A stretch of 64,000 nt of DNA, from positions 2,945,001 to 3,009,000 of the forward strand of contig NZ_CP049109.1 in assembly GCF_011057975.1 (NCBI RefSeq). The letters run 5' to 3'. Positions 28,721 to 35,406 of the stretch are shown here, piece by piece (positions within the stretch are counted from its first letter, which is position 1; each line of letters opens with the position of its first letter). The notes under the pieces were generated by a model. The model saw only the letters and a program-made list of their open reading frames with translations. It did not search any database and was not told the origin of the DNA. This stretch comes from Sphingosinithalassobacter tenebrarum. GTDB lineage: Bacteria > Pseudomonadota > Alphaproteobacteria > Sphingomonadales > Sphingomonadaceae. A program made the translations under genes and the position numbers.

Positions 28721-29083
28721 CTAGCGAACCTCGTCCGAAGAGATGGTGAAAACCTCCGCGAGGTCGTCCGGGTATGGCATTGGCGCGAATGCGCTCACGT
28801 TTGCGCGTCCGGTATTGCCCCAGGGGAGCCGTCCGGTGAGATTACCAAGGGGAGCGAGCGCAAGACGTATGACCTGCCCCAGAACTTCGCGGCCATCGCG
28901 GGTTTCAACTGCATAGCCCAGCATCGTCATATGTGAACGAAGGTGCGGCCCGAAGAAGCCCTGGCCCAGAATATGTTCCCGCTCGAGCGCGGTCCAAGCC
29001 AAAGCCCGGTCACCAGACTGCCTGGCGGCACGGAAAACGCGCCGCTCAGCTTCGATAAGTTCAATAATGTCCTTCTTTGCCAC
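28721..29083 (-). CDS. DUF3703 family protein
   Basis: 120 aa, mostly helical, with the family's features: an ALEREHILGQ segment near residue 30 and an H-x-x-M pattern (LRSHMTMLGYA), then a segment around WGNTGRANVSAFAPMPYP. DUF3703 has no established function but is recurrent beside MerR regulators and metal genes. It is the first gene downstream of the divergent MerR-type promoter and is tightly linked to the methyltransferase gene. A metal- or stress-related role is inferred from context. Confidence 0.75.
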   Translation of the reverse strand: MAKKDIIELIEAERRVFRAARQSGDRALAWTALEREHILGQGFFGPHLRSHMTMLGYAVETRDGREVLGQVIRLALAPLGNLTGRLPWGNTGRANVSAFAPMPYPDDLAEVFTISSDEVR

Positions 29084-29118
29084 AGGATTTTACCGTTCTG
29101 CTTGCATCTTCGAATCGT

Positions 29119-29149
29119 CTTATGCACCTTGTAGTGGCTACAAGGTCAA
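29119..29149 (-). promoter_or_regulatory. MerR-type promoter for the DUF3703-methyltransferase operon
   Basis: Read on the minus strand, -35 TTGACC (29144-29149) and -10 CATAAG (29119-29124) are 19 nt apart. They enclose the perfect dyad CCTTGTAG-TGG-CTACAAGG (29127-29145 on the plus strand). The merR gene starts 16 nt beyond on the other strand. This is the standard MerR divergent layout. Confidence 0.85.
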
Positions 29150-29165
29150 GCATTGCGAGAAACCC

Positions 29166-29552
29166 ATGAAGATTGGTGCCCTGGCGCGGAAGACCGGCAC
29201 GACCGCCGAAACGATCCGCTACTACGAACGGACCGGATTGCTGGAGGAACCACCACGCACCGCCGGAAACTACCGGGACTATGGCCCGACCGAATTGGCC
29301 AGATTGCGGTTTATCCGCCGCGCACGCGACCTCGGCTTCACCATGGCGGAGGTGCGCCAATTGCTTTCTTTGTCGGATGATCCATCGCAATCGTGCGAAG
29401 CCGTGGACTCTATTGCCAGCCTCCACCTACGCGAAGTGGATCGGAAGCTTGGTGACTTGCGAAAACTGCGAACCGAACTGCGCCATATGGTCGACGACTG
29501 CCAGCACGGAGCGGTTGGCGAATGCCGGATAATCGAAGTGCTTTCCGGCTAG
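29166..29552 (+). CDS. MerR-family regulator, second copy (CadR/PbrR type)
   Basis: 128 aa. Winged helix-turn-helix (MKIGALARKTGTTAETIRYYERTGLL), dimerisation helix, and metal loop with Cys77, Cys112 and Cys120, the same positions as in the regulator at 9.8 kb. I chose the ATG at 29166 because an upstream extension would run through the operator. It diverges from the DUF3703-methyltransferase pair and should activate the promoter at 29119-29149. Its operator sequence differs from that at 10.3 kb, so the two regulators probably control separate regulons despite matching metal ligands. Confidence 0.92.
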   Translation: MKIGALARKTGTTAETIRYYERTGLLEEPPRTAGNYRDYGPTELARLRFIRRARDLGFTMAEVRQLLSLSDDPSQSCEAVDSIASLHLREVDRKLGDLRKLRTELRHMVDDCQHGAVGECRIIEVLSG

Positions 29553-29599
29553 CGGGACAGCGCGCGTTTATTCGAGCGGTGACGGGACGCAAACCATGA

Positions 29600-29890
29600 T
29601 CATCTCGAAATTCGGGGCGTGTTCTGACATATCTCGTCGGTGCGTTCGACAACAGAACCGATCCAGTCATCGATCTCGGCTTCGACCCAAACCGTGCAAC
29701 GGGGACCGAGCGAACGCGACTTTGGAAAACGGCCTTCGCGCATCCGCTGATAGATTGCCGTTCGGCGCAGGCCCACGCGCGCCATGACCTCGGGAAGACG
29801 AATGAGCCGGTCTGGCGTTGGCTCGACAGGAACGGCTTCCGCGTCCGTTTCGAGACCAGTCGTCATTTCAGAGAGCGAAGCTTTGTTCAT
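29600..29890 (-). CDS. AlpA-family helix-turn-helix regulator
   Basis: 96 aa with the compact AlpA/excisionase-like DNA-binding fold: RLIRLPEVMARVGLRRTAIYQRMREGRFPKS, then the WVEAEIDDWI helix. Such proteins control integrative and phage-like elements. It overlaps the XRE gene by 23 nt if the ATG at 29888-29890 is used. An internal ATG (29864-29866) right after the XRE stop would give an 88-aa protein, but has no better ribosome-binding site. Second gene of a two-gene minus-strand operon that diverges from the tra genes, so it likely helps control transfer or excision. Confidence 0.85.
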   Translation of the reverse strand: MNKASLSEMTTGLETDAEAVPVEPTPDRLIRLPEVMARVGLRRTAIYQRMREGRFPKSRSLGPRCTVWVEAEIDDWIGSVVERTDEICQNTPRISR

Positions 29891-30329
29891 CCTGCCGCTC
29901 CAGTTGCGCGAGGTGATCCGACAGGAGACCGGCGGTGCGGTGAGCGGTCCCCTTTGCCCAGCGCGGTCTCACATCGAGCAGCCTCTCGCCCAGCGCTTGA
30001 TCCAAAGCAGACGGCAACTCGCTTATGAAGGTTTCAAGAAATTCCAGCACGCCGCTATTCTGCCAATCCTTGCTACGCTGCGAGTACCCCGCGAGTGCCA
30101 GCATCAGGGAGGTGCGCGGCGCGTGACCGCTCGCGTCAAGGATGGCCAGCGCCTCAAGCAGTGTGGCTGACCTTGTCCCGGCGAGGATGCGTCGGAGCGC
30201 GTCCTTGTTGATATTCGTCTGTGCGGCAATCGTCCGCCGGGACTTGCCACTTTCGTCCACGGCATGGTCGAGGAAAGCGGCGACTCCTCGCGATAGTTCT
30301 CCCCATTTGTCGTTTGTGTTTCGCGCCAT
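29868..30329 (-). CDS. XRE-like helix-turn-helix regulator diverging from the tra operon
   Basis: 153 aa. The N-terminal half contains an HTH of the lambda-repressor class (SRRTIAAQTNINKDALRRILAGTRSATLLEALAI, about residues 29-62). The C-terminal half is helical without a known domain. It is the first gene of the XRE-AlpA operon and faces the F-type transfer operon across 363 nt that carry a GTTC-N7-GTTC-type repeat. A role as regulator of transfer genes is inferred from position. Confidence 0.8.
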   Translation of the reverse strand: MARNTNDKWGELSRGVAAFLDHAVDESGKSRRTIAAQTNINKDALRRILAGTRSATLLEALAILDASGHAPRTSLMLALAGYSQRSKDWQNSGVLEFLETFISELPSALDQALGERLLDVRPRWAKGTAHRTAGLLSDHLAQLERQDEQSFAL

Positions 30330-30403
30330 TGTTCCTGCTTCCGGTGATCTTTAGCGAATCACCAACAGGCTAGGCGACGCGTCAAACTGTAGGAAAGGAA
30401 AAA

Positions 30404-30418
30404 GAACAAATAAGGAAC
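30404..30418. promoter_or_regulatory. LexA-type direct repeat (GAAC-N7-GAAC) before the tra operon
   Basis: GAAC (30404-30407) and GAAC (30415-30418) are 7 nt apart, the reverse complement of the alphaproteobacterial LexA box GTTC-N7-GTTC. Imperfect further copies in the same 11-nt phase lie on both sides (GAAA at 30393, AAAC at 30426). Nearby TCGTAGGAA (30419-30427) recurs as TTCCTACGA before the S24 gene. The rest of the 30330-30692 intergenic stretch holds no gene and presumably the tra promoter. Confidence 0.6.
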
Positions 30419-30692
30419 TCGTAGGAAACTGGCTCATCGTCACACGATTTGATTCGCGCAGAGTCCGGTCCCTCGATCTCAGATTTCGGTATGGGTGGCG
30501 CAATGATCGGTATTCTTGGCCGCAATGTCTGCACCGGTCGCGCAAAGCCCGGTCAGATTGCCCAGAATCGACGATTTCTCTTGGTCGGAATGCCGCGTGC
30601 GGCAGTTTCCGTTTTCCTACACCCTGCCTTCCAATCGAGGAAAGAACATACAGCGAACGCATCGCTGCCAATGTTCGAAACGGAGTTCCTCG

Positions 30693-31019
30693 ATGAACAA
30701 TGCAATCACCCTTCCCCGCCCATCCGTCAAAGGCATTCGTGCCCGCGACTATATTCTTCCGGCCGCGATTGCGGTCGCCTGCGCCGGTGCCGCCTATGCC
30801 GGTGCCGACACGACCTTTGATCCGGCGCTGCAGAAGTTCACTGACTTCCTCGAAGGTTCGGGCGGCAAGATCATCACCGTCCTCAGCCTTGCCGGCGGTT
30901 TGATCGCGCTCGCCTCGGGCCGCTTCGCCCTTGGGCAGGTCGCGGTCCCGGTCGGTGTCGGAATTGGCGTCGGCACAGGCGTGCCGATCGTCACCTCGGT
31001 CGTGACCGCAACCATTTGA
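30693..31019 (+). CDS. traA: F-type pilin precursor TraA
   Basis: 108 aa. A long leader (about 36 residues, ending AGAAYA before GADT) precedes a mature part of about 72 residues, close to the 70-residue F pilin. The mature part has two hydrophobic segments separated by a short loop with SGRFAL, as in TrbC/VirB2 pilins. The start at 30693 has CGGAG 8 nt upstream. As first gene of the tra operon it provides the conjugative pilus subunit. Confidence 0.85.
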   Translation: MNNAITLPRPSVKGIRARDYILPAAIAVACAGAAYAGADTTFDPALQKFTDFLEGSGGKIITVLSLAGGLIALASGRFALGQVAVPVGVGIGVGTGVPIVTSVVTATI

Positions 31020-31045
31020 TCGCGGTCTAACGACGGGAGGGCGGC

Positions 31046-31333
31046 ATGGCCGACAGATACCTCGTTCCACGGCGGCTCGACGACCCGGAGCTCATCGGCT
31101 TCTGGACCATCGACGAGTTTGCGGGACTGCTCGTCCCCTTCGCGTGGGGCATCCTTTCGCAGCACATCATCATCGGCACCGGCCTATCGGTCATGACCTG
31201 GTTCGCCCTTCGAAAGGCGAAGGCATCAGGCGCAGGGTCGAAACTGGTCCATGCTGCCTACTGGTATCTGCCGGGGAGCTTCCTCGGGCTGAAAGCCACG
31301 CCGCCCTCCCACTGCCGCCTGCTCGCAGGCTGA
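31046..31333 (+). CDS. traL: Conjugative pilus assembly protein TraL
   Basis: 95 aa, against 91 in plasmid F. The N-terminus YLVPRRLDDPELIGFWTIDE is characteristic of TraL, followed by one or two hydrophobic stretches that anchor it in the inner membrane. It belongs to the MPF-F mating-pair apparatus (VirB3 equivalent). It lies 26 nt after traA and 12 nt before traE, in the canonical order A-L-E-K-B. Confidence 0.92.
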   Translation: MADRYLVPRRLDDPELIGFWTIDEFAGLLVPFAWGILSQHIIIGTGLSVMTWFALRKAKASGAGSKLVHAAYWYLPGSFLGLKATPPSHCRLLAG

Positions 31334-31345
31334 GGGAGGACCCAA

Positions 31346-31915
31346 GTGAAACACGAATTCGCCTATGAGGAAGCGCAGCGTCACCTCAAACAGCGCAACC
31401 GCTTCGCCGCGCTGTCAGCCGTGCTGGGCCTTACCAGCCTGCTGGCGGTCGGCGCGGCGGCGACGCGCGAGGAAAGCGTCATTTTGGTGCCTGTCACGAC
31501 CGAGCGCCTGACGCTCGGGAGCGGCGGTACCGATGCGCACTACCTCGAACTCGTAACCCGCGACACCGCGCTCATGCTGCTCAATCGCGCACCCGAGAGC
31601 CTCGACTACTGGATGGAACAGGTCCTCAAGGTGGCAGATCCGTCAGCGCACGGGAGCCTCAAGGCCGAGCTCGTCAAGATCGTCGACGAGCAGCGCGGTT
31701 CGGACATCAGCCAGGCCTTCGTCATCTCGCGGATGGAGGTCGACGCGCAGGCGCTCACCGCTGTCGTCACCGGCACGCTCAAGACCTTCGTCGGTGCGCA
31801 GGTGATCGCAAGCCAAGAGCGCAGCTTCGAATTCAGCTGGAACCGCCGCGGCCTCAGTCTCGGCCTCACCGGCTTCCGCCAGCTCCCAACCGAAAACGAG
31901 GAGGAGAACCCATGA
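31346..31915 (+). CDS. traE: Conjugative transfer protein TraE
   Basis: 189 aa, matching the 188 aa of F TraE. One N-terminal transmembrane helix (about residues 22-40) precedes a periplasmic VirB8-like domain containing the family segment YLELVTRDTALMLLNRAPES. It scaffolds the inner-membrane part of the type IV secretion channel. Its stop overlaps the traK start by 4 nt. Confidence 0.92.
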   Translation: MKHEFAYEEAQRHLKQRNRFAALSAVLGLTSLLAVGAAATREESVILVPVTTERLTLGSGGTDAHYLELVTRDTALMLLNRAPESLDYWMEQVLKVADPSAHGSLKAELVKIVDEQRGSDISQAFVISRMEVDAQALTAVVTGTLKTFVGAQVIASQERSFEFSWNRRGLSLGLTGFRQLPTENEEENP

Positions 31916-32667
31916 CACTCCTATCCCGCCCCTTCCCCGCCGCGCTGACCAGCGTTGCGCTGGCAATCGCCACGGCCGCCTACGCTTCACCGGCACATGC
32001 CGACCAGTTCGTCGAGGCCGCTGATGGCGCCGCGATCGACTGCGTGCTCGCGCGCGGCGCGCTGACCCGTATCGCCCTCATCGAGGACGGTTTCGCCAAT
32101 GTCTCGAAGATGGCGAGCGGTTTTCCCTACAACGATTTCGAGGTGACCCACGAGCCGGTGCGCGGCGACATCTATGTCTCGGTGCCGCTGCAATATGCGA
32201 GCGCCAAGGTCAGCTTCTTCGCGACGAGCAGCGCGGGCTATGTCTACAAGTTCACCTGCCGCGTCGAAGGCGAGGAAGCGAGCCAGCTCTTCGTCACCAA
32301 TCCCGCGCTCGCCAAATCCCAGGCGAGTGAATGGGAAGGCGCAGCAGTGACGCGCGACGAGGCCGCGATCCGGCTGATCGAAGCGATGGCCAGCGATGGG
32401 GTCCTGCCGGGCTTCCGCGCCCGTGCCGAACTTTCGCGACCACGCCACACCGACAGCCTCGAAGTGCAGCAGGTCGCGGAATACGAAGGCGCCGAACTGA
32501 TCGGCCAAGCCTTTACTCTCCGTAATCTTGGCCCGGCACTCGTCGACCTTGCCGGTGAGCGCGAGGCGCCCGCCGGGGCGCTGGCCTTTGCCTATGGCCG
32601 CAACTCCCTCGAGCCCGGCGAGAGCACGCAAGCCTTCCTTGTCTTTACCAAGGGAGGGCTCAAATAA
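31912..32667 (+). CDS. traK: Outer-membrane-complex protein TraK (VirB9-like)
   Basis: 251 aa with a signal peptide ending near ASPAHADQ, close to the F TraK length of 242. The secretin-like/VirB9-type beta-rich body (SRVTNPALAKS-like region, VQQVAEYEGAELIGQAFTLRNLG) forms the outer-membrane core with TraB and TraV. It starts in the ATGA at the end of traE and shares one base with the traB start (TAATG). Confidence 0.9.
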   Translation: MTLLSRPFPAALTSVALAIATAAYASPAHADQFVEAADGAAIDCVLARGALTRIALIEDGFANVSKMASGFPYNDFEVTHEPVRGDIYVSVPLQYASAKVSFFATSSAGYVYKFTCRVEGEEASQLFVTNPALAKSQASEWEGAAVTRDEAAIRLIEAMASDGVLPGFRARAELSRPRHTDSLEVQQVAEYEGAELIGQAFTLRNLGPALVDLAGEREAPAGALAFAYGRNSLEPGESTQAFLVFTKGGLK

Positions 32668-33950
32668 TGGCCGATACCGACACAAGCTATACGCCCGCGG
32701 CAGCGCCAAAGGACGAGACGCGCGGCGAAGCCCGGCGCGATCTCAACCGCACGGTCGCGCAGCGCCAGAAGCTGTTGCTTGCCGGGATCGGCGGCGTGGC
32801 GCTCATCGCCGGTTCGATGTTCATCTTCGGCGGCGAGGATGAAGCGAGCGCCGACGGCGCGGGCGCAACCACGATCGAGACCGGCGCGCTGGTCAATCGC
32901 AATCTCTCGCAGCGCGAATTCGTCGCCACTTACGGCAACCGCCTCGATGCGCAGGGCAAGGCGATCAAGGACCTGCAGGAGACCCAGCTTCCCAGGGCTT
33001 CGATCGAGCAGGAGCTCGAAACGCTGCGGGGCGAGAACGCGCGGATGCTGAGCGACGGGCAAGCTGCGATCGATGCGATCTCGGCGGAGAACGCTGCCTT
33101 GCGCTCGGAACTCGAAACCGTCCGCACCAATCCCCCAGTTGCGCCGGTGGCCGCAGTCGATCCGCGGGCTCCGGGCTTCGCTCCCGGACCGCTCGAGCCA
33201 CCCAGCGAACCCAAGGCAAGCCTGCTGAGCTTCTCAAACGACAAGCCGGGCACCGCCAAGGCCAAGGCAACCGAAAGCGCGCCGGCGCTGCTGCTCGAGG
33301 CAAGCCGCGATTACCTGCCGCCCAACAGCTATGCACCTGCCACCGTAATCGTCGGGGTCGACGCCTCGACCGGGGTCACCAGCCAGAGCGATCCGCTGCC
33401 CGTGGTGCTGCGGATCACCGGTCCGGCGCGCTCGGTGCTGCAGGGCAACAAGCTCCTCACCACCGATCTCACCGGCTGCCTCGTCAACGGCGCGGCGCGA
33501 GGCGATCTCTCGGCCGAGAAGGTTTACGTCAAGCTCGTGCGCATGACCTGTGCGCAGCCCGGCGGACGCTTCGCGGTGAGCGAAGTGAAGGGATTCATCG
33601 CCTTCGCCGGCAAGTCGGGCGTGCGCGGCAATGTCGTCAGCCGCGAAGGCAGCCTCGTCAGCCAGGCGCTGCTCGCCGGAATCGTCGGCGGCTTCGGCCG
33701 CGGCTTCTCGGCCAATGCCAACGGCATCTTTGCGCAGCCTGTCGGCAGCGACGGCAAGCGCGACGCGCTCTCGCCGACCGACATCCTCGCAGGCGGCCTG
33801 GGCCAGGGCGCGGGCGAAGCCGCCGACACCGTCAGCAAATACCTCATCGAACGCGCAGAACAGTACCAACCCGTCGTCGAGATGCCGACCGGCATCGCAG
33901 TCGAGATCGTCTTTCTCGACGGCGTCCATGTCAGGAGCACACCCCAATGA
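32667..33950 (+). CDS. traB: Conjugative core-complex protein TraB (VirB10-like)
   Basis: 427 aa (475 in F). A cytoplasmic N-terminus and one membrane helix (about residues 34-52) precede a coiled coil (about 88-150, with LETLRGENARML) and a proline-rich spacer (APGFAPGPLEPPSEP). The C-terminal TraB/VirB10 domain contains KVYVKLVRMTC and ends with a glycine-rich stretch. It spans the envelope and couples ATP energy to the channel. The stop overlaps the next gene by 4 nt. Confidence 0.92.
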   Translation: MADTDTSYTPAAAPKDETRGEARRDLNRTVAQRQKLLLAGIGGVALIAGSMFIFGGEDEASADGAGATTIETGALVNRNLSQREFVATYGNRLDAQGKAIKDLQETQLPRASIEQELETLRGENARMLSDGQAAIDAISAENAALRSELETVRTNPPVAPVAAVDPRAPGFAPGPLEPPSEPKASLLSFSNDKPGTAKAKATESAPALLLEASRDYLPPNSYAPATVIVGVDASTGVTSQSDPLPVVLRITGPARSVLQGNKLLTTDLTGCLVNGAARGDLSAEKVYVKLVRMTCAQPGGRFAVSEVKGFIAFAGKSGVRGNVVSREGSLVSQALLAGIVGGFGRGFSANANGIFAQPVGSDGKRDALSPTDILAGGLGQGAGEAADTVSKYLIERAEQYQPVVEMPTGIAVEIVFLDGVHVRSTPQ

Positions 33951-34825
33951 ACTACTCGAACCAGCGGCCCGGCCTCAAGGCGCGCGCCGCGCACATATCG
34001 CTCGCCGCCGCCAGCGCAGCAGCCCTCCTTACAAGCGGCGTCGCGATCGTAACCGCCATGCCCGCGCAGGCCGCGATCACGCGAGATGTGGTTGAAGCGC
34101 TCAAGCTTCGTCTGCCCAGAACGCCGATCGACGCGCTCGATTGCACGACATTCGCGCCATGGTGCGAGGTCGTCTCGGGAGAGACGCTGTTCTACATCGA
34201 CGAAGCGGCACGCTACCTCTTCGTCGGGCGGCTCTACGACATGGAGGAGCGGCGCGACGTGACTGCCGCGCGCCTGCTCGAACTCAACCCCGACCTGCTC
34301 GCCGCCGGCGCAGCCCGCCACGCCGGCGAGGACACTGGAGGGCGCCATGACGTTGCCGAAACCCGCGACAGGCAGGTCGCGACGCATGTCGATCTCAAAG
34401 CCCTTCCCAAGGAAGGCGCGATCCTGTGGGGCAATCCCAAGGGGCCGAAGCTGGTTGTCTTCTCGGATTTCCAGTGCGGCTACTGTAAGCGGCTCACCGG
34501 CGAACTCGAGAAGGCAGGCGTTCTTGTAGAGGAACGGCCGATCTCGATCTTCGGCGCATCGAGCCGGCGCAGGTCCGAGGCGGTGCTCTGCGCCGCCGAT
34601 CCGATCGGGGCGCTCCATGCCGCCTATACCGGCAAGCACCTCGAACCGCGCGCCGCCTGCAAGAAAGCAGCTGCGCTCGATGCCAACGAAGCCTTTGCAC
34701 AGGCCAACGGCTTTGCCGGAACCCCGGTAATCGTCCGGGCGCGCGACGGTGCGGTGCTGCACGGCTACCGTGATGCAAAGACACTGCGCGCCTTTGCCAA
34801 TGCCAAGACCGGATCGAAGCAATGA
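33947..34825 (+). CDS. DsbC-like thiol-disulfide isomerase of the transfer apparatus
   Basis: 292 aa with a signal peptide (VTAMPAQAA) and a C-terminal thioredoxin fold whose active site is CGYC (residues 177-180, in FSDFQCGYCKRL). A cis-Pro loop appears as GFAGTPVIV. The N-terminal region matches the dimerisation part of DsbC in size and carries its own Cys pair (DCTTFAPWC). F-type systems need a periplasmic isomerase (TrbB in F) because TraN, TraU, TraH and TraV are Cys-rich. It lies between traB and traV with 4-nt overlaps on both sides. Confidence 0.9.
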   Translation: MNYSNQRPGLKARAAHISLAAASAAALLTSGVAIVTAMPAQAAITRDVVEALKLRLPRTPIDALDCTTFAPWCEVVSGETLFYIDEAARYLFVGRLYDMEERRDVTAARLLELNPDLLAAGAARHAGEDTGGRHDVAETRDRQVATHVDLKALPKEGAILWGNPKGPKLVVFSDFQCGYCKRLTGELEKAGVLVEERPISIFGASSRRRSEAVLCAADPIGALHAAYTGKHLEPRAACKKAAALDANEAFAQANGFAGTPVIVRARDGAVLHGYRDAKTLRAFANAKTGSKQ

Positions 34826-35406
34826 GCGGCGGTGCGACCCGTGTCGGAGCGACGGCAATTCTCGCGTTGATGATCGCCGGCTGTGCGACGCTTGGCGGCA
34901 ACGTCAAGGGCGACTTTTCCTGCCGGGCACCGGAGGGAAGCTGCGCGCCGACCTCGATGATCGACGATACCGCGACCCGCGTTTCACAGGCAGAACGGTC
35001 CGGTCATGCCTCTGCGGGAGCGCACAGGGCCGGTGATCGCGGATTGCGGATCGTTGTTGCGGGCTACCGCGACGGGACGGGCCACATCCACGAGGCCCGG
35101 GTTGTTCATGTCGTGCTGCCCGATCGCGCTGCCGAGCGCTGGCGCGCGCCGCGTTCGACCGGCGACGTGCTTCGCGCACTGGCGCGTCCGGCTGAAGCAG
35201 AAGTCGCCCCGCCCGCCGCCGCAGAAGCAATTCCTTTTCAGCTTTCCAATCCGTCCCCCCAGCAGCCTCCCGATGTCCTGGTCATCCCCTCGCAGGATCT
35301 GACGGAGCTGCCCGGCGCCAAAGCGCCGGACCCCGGGGCACCTGGTCGTCCCCCCTCCCCCGGCCAGGTGCCCCACCCCGTTCTGCCCGAAGGAGAGCCC
35401 AAGTGA
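34822..35406 (+). CDS. traV: Outer-membrane lipoprotein TraV (VirB7-like)
   Basis: 194 aa. The lipobox LMIAGC places the acylated Cys at residue 21, followed by the Cys pair DFSCRAPEGSCAP (34 and 41) typical of TraV. The C-terminal third is a proline-rich disordered tail (GAPGRPPSPGQVPHP). It anchors the TraK/TraB core to the outer membrane. Overlaps by 4 nt with the isomerase gene before it and traC after it. Confidence 0.88.
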   Translation: MSGGATRVGATAILALMIAGCATLGGNVKGDFSCRAPEGSCAPTSMIDDTATRVSQAERSGHASAGAHRAGDRGLRIVVAGYRDGTGHIHEARVVHVVLPDRAAERWRAPRSTGDVLRALARPAEAEVAPPAAAEAIPFQLSNPSPQQPPDVLVIPSQDLTELPGAKAPDPGAPGRPPSPGQVPHPVLPEGEPK

